From the NCBI GenBank assembly GCA_038373865.1, contig JAXGGA010005821.1, positions 1 to 64,000 of the forward strand: a stretch of 64,000 nt of DNA, given 5' to 3'. Shown one piece after another: positions 34,389 to 46,249 of the stretch (position 1 is its first letter; every line of letters begins with the position of its first letter). The notes beneath the pieces are model-generated. The model was given only the letters and a program-made list of their open reading frames with translations. It ran no database searches and had not been told where the DNA came from. The translations under genes and the position numbers were made by a program. This DNA is from Uloborus plumipes (Eukaryota > Arthropoda > Arachnida > Araneae > Uloboridae).

Positions 34389-34578
34389 TAAACCAAATAA
34401 AAATATGAAACTGGTAAACTGAAAGTTGTGTAACTTACAACTTTTAGAAACATAGAGTGAACACCAAGCTGCCATTTTTGAGTGCGAAAACTTGTAATTT
34501 ATCACAAACAAATTTAATATATATTTTTTTTAATGTCCTTCCTCTTTTGGAATTGAATTACTGTCGGTATTTATTTAT

Positions 34579-34620
<42 letters not shown>

Positions 34621-35161
34621 GAGGAACCATGGTTTTACTGTTTGATATGTATATCAAAATAATTGGATTACATTATCAAACAGATATCATATTGAAGGAT
34701 TCTTTTGATTGGTTAGTTAAAATAAATTTAAAACTTTTATAAACTCTTAGGACTCACGCAAACAATTCAACTCTTACAACTTTTCTAACCCCAAAAGCAG
34801 AGAATGCTGGATTGGCTGGGATAGAGATGACTCTTGTGATTTTCGACCTGATTGAGAGGGACTTCTTCAAACTCGCGTTATAACTGAAACAGTCGAATCT
34901 TAAGACGAATGACTGCAAAGACGAACTACACAATTCGGATATCCGTCCTCTCCTGTTTGTTGTTTATTGTTCTTCGGATAAGACAAACGACCGTTAACGC
35001 AAACTAATTTTAATTTCTTCCTGTTCGTTTCATCGAGGTTTGACAGTAGTATCCGCAAAAAAGAATTAAAGTTATGAAAAAAGAGAAGGTTTTGTAATTT
35101 AGGGATTGATTGTGTTTTGACACTAAGCGCCTCAAGTAATTTCGAAATATTAAGAGGAACG
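34389..35161. other. Stretch with a T39 run
   Basis: An uninterrupted run of about 39 T lies at 34580-34618 and could be the poly(A) of a minus-strand retroposon; no body is recognised. The rest is AT-rich without features. Confidence 0.45.
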
Positions 35162-36345
35162 GAAAGTAACGTCGTTTTTCCCGAAACAAATCAACTGTTT
35201 ATTCTTTTTTATTTTAAATCAAAGATATGATTATCCTCGTTATCAAGGGCCTTCTGCTACCTGGAAGTAAATTTTAAATCCCGGATACATAAAGCAAAAT
35301 TGCTTTTTGGGGCAAAGTATCTTGAAATGGCATCTGGGATACAAGTCAAATTTTCGAGTTTTCCTACAAAGTGTTTTACCGATTGGAAGAAAGTGAAATC
35401 TGCTTCTCACAGGATACAGTGAACTCTCACTTATGCGCTGACCCAAGGGACCAACAGAAAAAGGCGCATAAGTGAGAGAGACGTATAAGTGAACAAGCCT
35501 ATTCAAAGGACTAAAACGCAACATAGTTTCTAATGAGAGAACAAATTAGAATGATTCTATAGAAAAGGGACGTATTACTACGGTTTATCAATTATCTTAA
35601 CGTTTCTTCAACGATAAAGAGAAAACAAAAGTCATAGCATACCTAGTTACAAACAGTTTTTTTTTTTTTTTTTTTTTAACGATGCATAACATAAATAATT
35701 GTCCCTCTCCGAACACTAGTTCATGCGGAAAAGATGCCTTCCGTGAGCAATAAAGGCGACAGATTAAAGAGGAAAGTGGAGAAAAATGCTTATTTTTAAA
35801 GAAAATAAATTAAATTTTTTACATTTTAGGGAAAAATCGGCGCATAAGTGAAATATTTATCTTTAGAGCGACGCATAAACGAATCATACTACCATTATTT
35901 TGCTATCGGATGTGCTGGGACCATTAAAAATCGTCGTATAAGTGGAAAAAGCGCATAAATGAAGCGGCGTATAAGCGAGAGTTCACCGTACTTTTTTCTC
36001 TAAATACGCCATTCTTTGTACATATTCAACAATGTTAAATTTAACAAATTACGGGATGACGTATTCTCACATGGGATACTTACTTGACATTGCACCATCT
36101 GATCTCCCTTCATTGCAATCGAAAAAGGAAAAGAAATTGAAAATATTCGGGTTGTATCCAAGATGTCATTTCAAGATATTTTGCTCAAAAAATCAATGTT
36201 TTTCAAAATTTATCTGGGATTTAAAATTTAGTACTTGAGAGAGAGAGAGGGGGGGGAGGACCCGTGATAACGAGGATAATTACATCGTTGATTTGAAATA
36301 AAAACTTACAACAATTGATTTGTTCGAAAAGACGACATTACTTTC
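35162..36345. mobile_element. Foldback element with about 200-bp TIRs
   Basis: Left 35162-35370 and right about 36135-36345 are diverged inverted repeats: GAAAGTAACGTCG against GAAAGTAATGTCG, ATTATCCTCGTTATCA on both, and a shared ATCCAAGATG/ATCTGGGATAC region. A pogo-like MITE occupies the middle. The superfamily and TSD are unclear. Confidence 0.55.
35417..35988. mobile_element. pogo/Tigger-like MITE, TA-flanked
   Basis: The ends CAGTGAACTCTCACTTATGC and the complement of CGGTGAACTCTCGCTTATAC have TA on both sides (35415-35416 and 35989-35990). It contains a long T run near 35660. Related copies are at 548 and 22843. Confidence 0.8.
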
Positions 36346-36356
36346 TGGTTCTCTAA

Positions 36357-36543
36357 TACAGACGCTCGATATAACGACCGCACAATATAAAGACCATCCT
36401 ATCATGACGACCAGTGGGAAAAGTCCTAACTATATCTTTATAAACTACCCCTTTTATCCACTTTTACCTCTTACAGCAACCACTCATAATAAGGACTTAT
36501 TTCTATGGGACAGAGATGATCGTTATATCGAGCGTCGACTGTA
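36357..36543. mobile_element. pogo-like MITE
   Basis: The left end is TACAGACGCTCGATATAACG, with a 3-base deletion relative to 21991. The right end is CGTTATATCGAGCGTCGACTGTA. It is the same family as 21991-22165. Confidence 0.75.
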
Positions 36544-36907
36544 TTTACATTTAAGTTGCAATTCACTGCACCACGATATAACACCAAGACAAAATTCATA
36601 CTCAATAAATGATAAGATTCACGCATAAAAAATTATCCTATGGAGAAAACCATTCGCCTGACGATGGATCGAGAATAAATCCTCAAAAGCCTGTACAGTC
36701 CTTATTAATAACTTTCATCTGTCCAATCACCATCCGATTTCCGCGGTGACAGCATGACTCGAGTATTCATGAGAGACATATAAAGCCGCATATTTATTTA
36801 TAAGATGCCGTCCGATTTCTGAATCTACTGTGCTTTATTAATACCTTTCGGGGGTATTCGGTCGAAAAATACGGCTATGGCTGTGGATATCTAAACATTA
36901 AACCTAA
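36544..36907. other. Stretch without assigned features
   Basis: Unique within the window, less simple in composition than its neighbours. No gene or element end is recognised. Confidence 0.35.
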
Positions 36908-37418
36908 CCCATTTATGCCCAGTAGCCTAAAAACGGGACGCTTGTTAGTTACTGCAGACAAAAACCTGTGATGAGTATATCATTTTATTAAAGCTGTTTT
37001 TCACAAGTTAAATAGTCCTTCTTCTTGAGAAAACCCGTTAGAGCCACTATTTGGACATCATAGTTTAATTATTGACAGCTATTTTCAGACAAATCAGTCA
37101 AGCAACGATCCAGCAAGGGTAGCCACAGAAAGTAAATTTTTTGCGAACTCTTTTTTCATAAAATTAAACTATTTTAAAATGTTTTGCTTAAAAATGTTCA
37201 CAGAAGCTTTCTGCAATGTTACTTTGCAAAAGTAAAGTAAGGTCGTATTTTGTGCACATATCCGCCTAGTATCCCAGAAACAGGACGTTAAACAACTTAA
37301 TAAATATGGCAACGGGGAACTATTTTAAGCCTAAAATGTATGTAAAATATTCCAAGTAAGAGTTTTAAGCAGATAAAAATTGAAAAAAATTGTTAAAAAA
37401 AACTTTGGCATAAATGGG
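36908..37418. mobile_element. piggyBac-type MITE, 511 bp
   Basis: The ends CCCATTTATGCC and GGCATAAATGGG are inverted. TTAA follows the right end (37419-37422) and CTAA precedes the left end, a one-base-decayed TSD. Non-coding. Confidence 0.7.
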
Positions 37419-37489
37419 TTAAATTAAGAGGCGAGTCTCTGAGATGGGTGAAATAAACTGATAGATATAGCTCCGAAGCGCTCGAAATG

Positions 37490-37728
37490 AGAATGACACA
37501 AATTGCAATTAAGTTCACGTATAGAGGTTCAGACCACCACGGACTTCCTCCCACAAAATATCAACTTTGCGGACCCCCCATGCTACAAACTAGCTTTGTG
37601 CCAAATTTTATGAAAATCGATCCAACGGTTTTGACGGTATGCGCATCACAGACAGAAAGACAAAAAGAAGGAAGGAAGGAAGGAAAGAAAGATAGACCCA
37701 CCTTCAGCTTTATTATTTGTATACAAAT
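37490..37728 (-). mobile_element. Helitron 5' end fragment
   Basis: The reverse complement gives AATAATAAAGCTGAAGGTGG, a GAAGGAAGG microsatellite, AAAACCGTTGGATCGATTTT and TTTGGCACAAAGCTAGTTTG, as in the Helitrons at 28613 and 44097. Only about 240 bp remains. Confidence 0.7.
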
Positions 37729-38755
37729 ATTAATCTGTATACATCCACTCCAATTGTACTCTGCACGGGCACTATTCAAATCAAATCTTGGTGGACTTTG
37801 AGTTAGGCAGTAATTTCCTCGATTAAGATACAACATAAACCACTATGTTTCAGTTTTTTTGTATTACTGTAACTGTATGGAACCACGATCATGTGATCAC
37901 TTTATGTGGTTTTTTTTTTTTTCTTCAAGTCAATAAACGAGTCAAACCAAACTGAGAAGATCTTGCAATCATTCGGGCCCTGAACGGAGCTTATAGAATA
38001 GGAGAACCGTGAGAAAAAAAAATTAATTTAAAAAGTAAATAAATAAAATAAAATTTTATTTTAACTTGCATAGTAAAGGCGAAACCGTCATTAAGCAATA
38101 CATGCTCCCACTTCTAACGATGACGTATCACTTCGACAAACCTAAGCAATAAAAATCGACAAAAATGTCAGAAATTACTTCTTCCCATTGAGACTACAGT
38201 TTTTTAGGTCATAAAAGAAAAACACTGAGTGTCTAATTTATGTGCGACATCTGTCCTGCAGGTGAAAGTCAGGATTGTTCCATTTATTCGATAGAAGAGA
38301 TTCGAGCTTTTAAGAGCTCCTTTGGCATGGAATGATTCTGAGCATCCTACTTCTTCAAAAAAGTTATATCTGTACGTGCTTTCGCGCATTGAATTGAATG
38401 GCATGAATCTATAAAATTTGTTTTGGAGACATATTTTTTTACCATAAAACTAGATTTCTTTTATTGCCATTGTAAGGTGGAGTCCGGAAGTATATCTGCT
38501 TACGAGTTGGAGTTTATTTTTTTTTCATGCATGGGAGAAAAAAATATAGCAAAAACATCATTTCTTATAATTTGTTTTGGGATATACAGGGGCAGGTGTG
38601 GAAAAGTGGGGGGGGGGGGTCTTTTTTTTTTTTTTTTCAGAAATGATCCTAAAATCAGACTTTTAAATTTGTTTTAGTGAAACTTTTTGCATAAATTCTG
38701 TTCAAATAGAAAAAAAAAACGAAACATAACTATTTAATGTTGTTAGATAGTTTTT
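37729..38755. other. Stretch without assigned features
   Basis: AT-rich. A G10 run beside a T15-CAG tract lies at about 38609-38640. No gene or element ends are found. Confidence 0.4.
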
Positions 38756-39130
38756 AACCGACTTCGAAAAAGGAGGAGGTTCTCAATTCAAAGCGTATAC
38801 TTTTTTTTTTTTGTTTGTTCGCACATAGCATCTGATCTACTGAACCGATTTGGACAATTTTTTTTTTAATCGATAGGAGATGGTATAACTTAGGTACCAT
38901 GTACTCATATGACGATATTTGTTCACTAGAAAAAAAGTTATGATCGAAAAACTAACATTTCATGTCATTTAAAACAATATCTGCTATCGTAAATCCTTAC
39001 TTCAATGAGCGACCCGATGGTCAAGTGGTTATGCGCATCAGGTTGAAGTTCCTGATGGAATGAGATCGAGTCCAGGTCTGCAAGGATTTTTTCGAATAGC
39101 TGCATATTTTTTTTTTTTTTTTTAATGATT
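38756..39130 (+). repeat. ACCGACTTC repeat with tRNA-like 3' part, copy 1
   Basis: It starts AACCGACTTCGAAAAAGGAG and reaches a tRNA-like segment at about 39005-39080. The A box TGGTCAAGTGG (39018-39028) fits the consensus. The B box AGATCGAGTCC is weaker. TCAGG and CCTGA could form an anticodon-like stem. No acceptor stem is seen, so this is a SINE-like repeat rather than a tRNA gene. Confidence 0.6.
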
Positions 39131-39824
39131 GTAATGTTCTTATGCAGGTACATCCTCCCATGGGAATGTGCCCCATATTTTTTTATGGTACAAAATGACA
39201 GTTTTGGTCGGATCTTTGTTAAAATTGGCAAAGGGGTCCTTCGATGCTGTAGAATTTTCTTATGGAAGTTTGCGCCATTTTTGTGGGCTTTGAATCGATT
39301 GTGGCAATAAATGGTTTTTGATTTGCGGCACTTATATTATTTTTTCAAAAATTATATACACAATCAATTATATTATGTTAATTTTTGTACCTTTATAAAA
39401 TTCTGTATTTTATACCTTGCATTTACGTCAAATTTAAGGTAAAATTAAAAGTCAAAAATTCTGAGGATGATAAATATATGTTAAAAATTAAAGTAACTAT
39501 TTTTTGTGATTTTCATATTGGTTGTGACTAAAAAACATCATTACAAACAAATAAAATGTATCAAACACCATGAGTGTTGAATTATTGGGAAAAATCTGCT
39601 GTGTAATGTTTTTTTGAAACTGCGAAAGGGGGGGGGGGGTGAACGATCATTAAAGTGACACACATTTTTAAAAAATAAGATTTTGATTTGTGGTGTTTGA
39701 AAAAAGCTAAAGAGTCCACTTTAGTTGAAAATTATTTTCCATGAAAAGCAAAAACTTGCACCAATTTTCCAAGTCTTACTCTAACTCCTTCTCCCACAAT
39801 TCAAATTACTTACATATACTTTCA
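39131..39824. other. Stretch without assigned features
   Basis: AT-rich, with a G10 run near 39628. Nothing else is recognised. Confidence 0.4.
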
Positions 39825-40200
39825 ATTTTTAACGGACTTCAAAAAAGGAGGAGGTTCTCAATTCAAAGCGTATGTTTTTTTGTCTGTTTGTTCGCACATA
39901 ACATCTGATCTACTGAACCGATTTGGACGATTTTTTTTAAATCGATAGGAGATGGTTAACTTAGGTACCATGTATTCATATGACGATATTTGTTCACTAG
40001 AAAAAAAGTTATGATCGAAAAACGAAAATTTCATGTTATTTAAAAACAATATGTGCTATCGTAAATCCTTGCTTCAATGAGCGACCCGATGGTCAAGTGG
40101 TTAAAAGCGTCGGTTTGAAGTTCCTGATGGAATGAGATCGAGTCCAGGTCTGCAAGTTTTTTGAACAGCTGCATGGTTTTTTAACTATATTTTGATTATT
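39825..40200 (+). repeat. ACCGACTTC repeat with tRNA-like 3' part, copy 2
   Basis: It closely matches copy 1, including TGGTCAAGTGG at 40090-40100 and the GATCGAGTCCAGGTCTGCAA phrase. The order of leader and tRNA-like part is conserved, so both parts move as one unit. Confidence 0.65.
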
Positions 40201-40244
40201 TTAAGTGCATTTACATTAAAAAGAATGAAATAAAATATTTTTGG

Positions 40245-40655
40245 AAAAAAAAATAGAACCGACTTCAATTGGAAATTGCTCTAAAAAGTAAAAAATAATA
40301 TTTTTCTTTGAACACCATCGAAACTATTTTTAAACATAAGTTTTGAAGTCGGCGCAAAAACAATGTTTAGAATCATACGCAACTACAATTCAACTATAAA
40401 TATAAATTTTAATGGATTCATTTCATTGATTACCACACATTCGTGTAATGGTACAAATATTCTGCTTTTAATTTTTAATGGTTTCTTTGAAAAAATGTTG
40501 GCAAAATATGGTTAAATATCATTTTACCTATCGTTTTTGCGCCGACTTCAAAACTTATGTTTAAAAATAGTTTCGATGGTGTTCAAAGAAAAATATTATT
40601 TTTTACTTTTTAGAGCAATTTCCAACTGAAGTCGGTTCTATTTTTTTTTCCAAAA
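40245..40655. mobile_element. Palindromic MITE with about 110-bp arms
   Basis: The arms run from GAACCGACTTCAATTGGAAA to AGTCGGCGCAAAAAC and are mirrored at about 40530-40645. The terminal ACCGACTTC is shared with the two preceding repeats. Non-coding. Confidence 0.7.
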
Positions 40656-41125
40656 ATATTTTATCTCTCAGTAATACAATTAATAGAGAGTGTCGTGCAT
40701 TTACCTCCGATGAAGTAAAGTAGGGGTAGTCCAAAAATTGGTCTATTAAACGAAAAGTATGTAAATTTTGTTTTTGGAATGTATAGAGAAATAATTGTAT
40801 CTTGTTTACATTTAAAGGTATAAATGCACAAAAATAAAAATAATCATAATACATATTGTTTAATTAAAGAATTATGCCGGCATTTGTCCACCATTTATTT
40901 GTTAATCAAATAGGAAAACGATAGAAAAATTTAAAATCATTTATTTATTACGTTCGAAAATACGCCGATTTAAAATACATTCATTGCTAAACTAAAAAAA
41001 TTCCTTTTTACTAAAAAAAATAATAGTAATAATTCAAAATTTAATTGCATTTTATAGAAGTAGAGTGTCCGTGTCCTTTATTAAGATGAGACAAGGATCT
41101 AATATATTCGGAGTCTTTGCAGTCA
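40656..41125. other. AT-rich spacer
   Basis: No element ends, frames or RNA genes recognised. Confidence 0.4.
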
Positions 41126-41780
41126 TACAGGGTGTCCACTCCAATCGTGGACCAATAGCTAATTTCTAAACCGTTAGAGATAAGCATAAAGTTTATTTAG
41201 GAAAAAATCTCCAAATTACGAAAGGAATTTTGGGTCTATTCAATGTTTTTCAAAAAATCAAATTTTGAAAGAGTTACGAAAGTTAAATTTTTATACAGCC
41301 CCCCAGTCCTATCAATCATATTTAGTAAAACATTCCTGACATTGTAACGTTTAAAACTAAAAAAAAATCACTCTTCTACCACAAAAATTAACCGAGTTAT
41401 GACGTTTTGAAAAATCAAGATTTTACATTGTTTCATGACGCCATCGAGGGAGCGATCTCTCGATGACGTCATGAAACAATGCAAAATCTTGATTTTTCAA
41501 AACGTCATAACTCGGTCAATTTTTGTGGTAGAAGAGTGATTTTTTTTAGTTTTAAACGTTACAGTGTCAGGAATGTTTTACTAAATATGATTGATAGGAC
41601 TGGGGGGCTGTATAAAAATTTAAATTTCGTAACTCTTTCAAAATTTGATTTTTTGAAAAACATTGAATAGACCCAAAATTCCTTTCGTAATTTGGAGATT
41701 TTTTCCTAAATAAACTATATGCTTATCTCTAACGGTTTAGAAATTAGCTATTGGTCCACGATTGGAGTGGACACCCTGTA
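41126..41780. mobile_element. 655-bp near-perfect palindrome, TACAGGGTGTCC ends
   Basis: It starts TACAGGGTGTCCACTCCAAT and ends with its complement. The arms of about 310 bp meet near 41453 around GCGATCTCTCGATGACGTCA. TA at both edges suggests a TA target. A broken relative is at 12620-13304. Confidence 0.85.
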
Positions 41781-42487
41781 TAATGCAATACAACTGATAA
41801 GCACATTAAAACGCAGTTCCCGTTTAATAAGTCTATTAAGACAGTTTAATTAAACTCGTACAACTTAGATGCTGCTTAATTCACGTACACAAGTGAGAAT
41901 TTGTACCCACATATTCGCAATTTTTTGTCAAAGTTTTAAACTTTGGCTTTCAGCTGTGATTCGTGTCAGCCCTGCTTAATTGGGTAACAGATAAACGAAT
42001 ACCCAGCTTTTCCGAATACATTCTTCTGGAACCGTATATTTCGCAATAGACAAAATGTTAAAGGCTCCCGATGAATCAAATCATTTTATCGGATAAGCGA
42101 AAAATATTGATGAGCTTTCACAAATATATTTGCTGGGAAGCATTTTGAATAAATCAAAAATAAATTAAGTAATAACAGTTACTTACGCAAAAACGAAATA
42201 GTGATATTTTCCGTCAACAACGGGAATCAAAAACCACAATCGCAGGTATTCCATGAAAACGATATCGTTATTCCATCATATTATTTTTTGATGTTGCCAT
42301 TGCAAAAAAAATAAAGATAGCACAGACGATAATCAAATTAAAGAACACACATAAATATAAACATTGAAGAAGAGGAGGTAGCCCAAGAGACCTTGTGTAA
42401 GCAATCCACTATTATGGACTTGTTCAACAAATAATGAAGTAAAAAAATGTGCTAAAAGAAAGATTTTTTAAGTCCAGTTGAGAAGTT
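41781..42487. other. Spacer with a pogo-like fragment
   Basis: About 41965-42070 (GTCAGCCCTGCTTAATTGGG, ATAAACGAATACCC) is a decayed piece of the 14081 family. The rest is unassigned. Confidence 0.4.
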
Positions 42488-43110
42488 GGGTCATTAAATA
42501 GTGACTAACGTAACATTCAGAGCTGATTTTGTAACTGTGTTTACTTGTAACTTAAAGGATAAAAGATATTTTTTAGTTATGCTGGTGGATTTACAATGTA
42601 CATGGTATCTATGTATCATTTCTGCTAAGAATTTAAAACAAAATTACTGACAGTAGATATTTTTTCAACCAAAATAGCAGTGTGACTAACGTAACATTTT
42701 TGCAACCCTGAAAATGAATGCTCATGTTGTGAGGCAAAACTTTCTCAAAGTTAAGCACGTGTTAAAAATTGAATGATATATTTGAAAAATGTGTAAAGTT
42801 GGCTTTTAAAAACATAGAACATATTTATTAAATCTTAATTTTTTTTAGTCTTAAGTGTCACTTTTACTCAAGATGGAGTGTGACTAACGTAACGTGACTA
42901 ACGTAACCATCGAATAATAAGCAGTATAGACACACTACAAACTATTTATTATGGCTAATCTCAGTGATAATTACAATACTTTTTCAATTTTTTTAACTTC
43001 TTAGGTTGTATGATTTTTATTTATGTATTTATTCATTTATTTTTTGATACTTTTTTCACTTCGGTATTTTTTTTTCTTCGGCTGAGGTTGACATTTTCAT
43101 GGAATGACCC
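42488..43110. mobile_element. GGGTCATT-ended element, 623 bp
   Basis: The left end is GGGTCATTAAATAG and the right end is the complement of GGGTCATTCCATG, with AGTT repeated on both sides (42484-42487 and 43111-43114). The phrase GTGACTAACGTAAC occurs four times inside. It is likely related to 5098-7946 and 22459-25986 by its ends. No coding capacity. Confidence 0.6.
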
Positions 43111-43114
43111 AGTT

Positions 43115-44096
43115 ATCCTTAAATAATTTTAAAACATACTTATAGCATAAAAACTTAATTATTGCTCTATTTTGTTGTATACTTAGCTTATTTCAAAAAA
43201 AAAAAAAATTGCCAGTAACATTAGTTACTTCCTTTATACAGCTATCAATTTATTATTATTGGTTTTTAAGAAATATTTTGTCAATGTGAAAAGGTGAAGA
43301 AAGTGTCCCCGCTTAGTCAAATCCCTCGCTTAATCGAATATCTTTTGGAGCCAAACAGTATTCGAAAAGCGGGGCTGACACAGAAAAAAATTGAAGAAAT
43401 TAATGAACATTTTCAAAAGAAATGGGAGGATTGTTTAAAGGTTTAAATTTTAAAACCTTAACTCAATTCGTCAACGTTTTACACTTATTCTAACACATAA
43501 CGTACTTAGGAATTCGAAATCTACATTATTTTCTGTACGAAACGCCATTTTAGCTAAAAGATCGATGAGAAACGATTCTTTAACCTCAAATGGAACACAT
43601 TTCCTAAATTGCCACACAAGGCACTAATGTCTCAGAAAAGGGGACCACAAATAAAAGAAAATATTCTGATAACCTATTCTACATCCTTCGAAGTATCAAT
43701 AAACATTTCGGGAATCTAATCACGTGAATGTTTTATTTTGATGACATCCTTGCATGGCGCCGTGTCATCACCAGTTTTTTTTTTTTTTTTTCCATCACAG
43801 AATACGTGTTTTATTTCATTTCAACACTTATCGTCTGAAATACCGTCTGGAGAGACGCAGAACTTCAATTATAAAGGAATCAGAATGGTGTTATGAGGTG
43901 GAATATGAGTTGTCGTTATTGAATCTAAAAATATTGTCATGTGTTAAGTTACCTGTCGTGTATAAGCATAAAAATGCTGATGGCTTTTAGGTTATAAATA
44001 GATTTTGGAATTCTTATTCCGTAACGGGCCATTAAACGGAAAACGGTCATTTTGTACCACACGTGACACTTTGTATATTTCATTTAAAAATCTCTA
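43115..44096. other. Spacer with a pogo-like fragment
   Basis: About 43305-43385 (CCCCGCTTAGTCAAATCC, AAAAGCGGGGCTGACAC) is a shortened copy of the 14081 family. A T18 run lies near 43774. No gene. Confidence 0.45.
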
Positions 44097-45111
44097 TCTT
44101 TCTCTACTAATAATAAAGGTAAAGGTGTCTCTGACTTTATTTCTTTCTTTTCTTCTTTCCTTCTTTCTATCTGTCTGTGATGCGTGTAGCGCCAAAACCA
44201 TTCGCTCGATTTTCATGAAATTTGGCACAAAATTAGTTTGTAACATGGGGGTGTGCACTACGAAGCGTTTTTTCGGAAATTCTATTTCGTTCTTTTTCTA
44301 TTCTAATTCTTAGCTCATTTTTCATGCAAATTTAAAAAAAGGGCTAGAAATATGATACACGCATTTTCAAGTCTTATGTTATTCAGAAGCTTGAAATTTT
44401 CTGCTAAAAATGATATTAGTTGGAATGTTCTACAAGCATTACAAAAGCTGTAATAATTGTTTATAGAATTCCGGAATTTAAGGCTTGCTTTGAGCAAGCC
44501 AAACGATTTTAAGTGATTAAGCACGAGAATAAAATTTGAAAATAAAGATGTAGCGAATTAGAGCGCTTTTCCACTTCCTGACACGACAGTGATAAATCGT
44601 AAAAGGTTGCCGTCATCCAACATAGGTGAACGCAAAATGCATTAAAATATGCTATACGCTGTTCTGTCTCCCGATTCCAGGACGATTGTGTCGTCTCCGA
44701 CGGAACAATATCGTTTGTCGTCCCATTCGTGTCTGATGACTTCCGTCTCGACTTTAAAATCGGGACGACATGCATTCATCTATTTACTTTCTTCGAAATA
44801 TGTGGACTAAATTTTAAAAAAGTCCTAGGCAATCCTTCTGAAGTATTAATGTGCTTGAAGAATAGATTCGCCTTTTATCTGCGATGCCAACAGATAGTAT
44901 GCGTTTCGTTCTTAGTAAACAAGGTGAGAATGTAATAAAGTTGTGAACGTCGTGCACTCAATATTGTCTCCTCGTTTGTGTTCTCTTAATGCAAAGTAAA
45001 CATAACAGTCGTAATCTGTTAAATGGGGGAGCTATAACAATAATCATACACCTGTGAGAAAAGAGCTGTCTCGAAATGAAATGCGGTCGAAAATGACCCG
45101 TTCGAAGAAAC

Positions 45112-45123
45112 GATATCGGTTGA
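45112..45123. repeat. Left 12-bp target-site duplication of the PLE
   Basis: GATATCGGTTGA, identical to 49591-49602. Confidence 0.9.
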
Positions 45124-45175
45124 TATGAAGCGGTATTTCCGGGCTTATAGGCCGTGGTCGATGAGAAAAATGAGT

Positions 45176-45218
45176 CCCAAACGTTTCGTCGGACACTGCG
45201 GTCGACATCATCAGTGAG
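45176..45218 (-). ncRNA. Hammerhead ribozyme-like motif, inverted copy
   Basis: It has the same core as the copy at 46854: CTGATGA (complement at 45208-45214), a GTCG/CGAC stem II and GAAAC followed by GTTTGGG. Confidence 0.55.
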
Positions 45219-45273
45219 TAGTTTGCTGAGACTGATACGCTAGCTTCGGCCGCTCGGGTATTTAAGCAAACTG

Positions 45274-46047
45274 CTAATGGCGTGTTGGCTCCTGATTGGT
45301 TGCTGTTTCTTCGGCCTCTGGAGCGTTCTGGATTCTGGATGGATTTTCCGGAATGGGTGAGCTGTCTGTTTCTGGACCGTTATGGCGAGCGGATCTAAGG
45401 ACGGAATGCCATATTTTCGGTAAATTGAAGTTCTCTTCTTTCCTATTGAAGTTACGCGGATGCTTGAAAATTTCTATTGCTTCGCGATGAAGACGGGCAT
45501 AGTAATGGGATGTTGTGGCCAGGATTTCTGTGTCTTTAAATTTAATGTTGTGGACTCCTTCCTGTTGGCTGTGTTCGGCCACTGCTGACTTCTCATAGTG
45601 TCCTAACCGGCAATGACGTTCGTGCTCGGAAAGGCGTGTCCTGATACTGCGCTTCGTGGTTCCAACATAAACGGATCCGCACGAGCACGGAATTTTGTAG
45701 ACTCCTGACGCAGAGAAGGGGTCACGGGGGTCCTTCACCGGGCGATAGTAGTTCCTTAGTTGGTTGGTGGGAGTGAAAACAGTCTTGACGTTGTGTTTCT
45801 CCAGGAGTTTCCCGAGCCGGTCTGTAATCCTGTGCAGGTACGGCAGGAAAACTTTTCCTAATGGCTCAACTGGTGTAGTATCCTGTACATTATTTTGGGT
45901 CCTCCTGGGGTGGAGGGCTCTTCTAATTTCCTGTACTGTAAACCCGTTCGCTTGAAAAGCTTGTTCCAGATGTTTCTGTTCCTCCTTTAATTTTGTTGTC
46001 TCGCAGATTCTTTCTGCTCGCCGAGCAAGAGTTTTGATTACCGCCAT
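45274..46047 (-). pseudogene. PLE endonuclease frame in the inverted fragment
   Basis: 257 codons, almost identical to 48633-49406, with GVY at residues 115-117, YVG at 127-129 and CSCGS between them. It belongs to a fragment lacking most of the RT, so it cannot act as an element by itself. One visible difference is Gly for Asp in the C-terminal tail (HNGPETD). Confidence 0.85.
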
Positions 46048-46249
46048 TTTTTTTGTCTCGGGTGGTGGTTGGAGTCTTTTTGAAGATATCGGTCCGTGTG
46101 GGTGGGCTTCCGATACACCTGGTAACCAAGTGTCCCGTCTTCCTTTTTCGTCACAAGCACGTCAAGGAAAGGAAGCTGACTGTTATTATCTTTCTCCATG
46201 GTAAACTGTATGTTGGGATAAATGTTGTTCAAGTGTTGAAGAAACAAAT
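46038..46249 (-). pseudogene. RT C-terminal remnant in the inverted fragment
   Basis: About 70 codons corresponding to RT residues 524-593 of the full frame (FLQHLNN to the stop). It holds the LPFLDVLV and YRKPTHTDRYL blocks. It ends at the same A8 run and the same stop as the full copy, so the frame break is shared. Confidence 0.85.

Larger units (their letters stand above)
45124..46249 (-). mobile_element. Inverted 3' fragment of the PLE
   Basis: It is the reverse complement of about 48430-49556: the last part of the RT frame, the A8 junction, the endonuclease frame and the hammerhead region. It stops about 34 bp short of the far end of the direct repeat. Confidence 0.9.

Noticed and set aside
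34457..34645. 62-codon frame with poly-Phe
   Set aside because: It is the translation of the 39-T run.
39005..39080. tRNA gene
   Set aside because: A box is good, but the B box is weak, there is no pairing acceptor stem, and the same segment recurs at 40075-40150 within a larger repeat.
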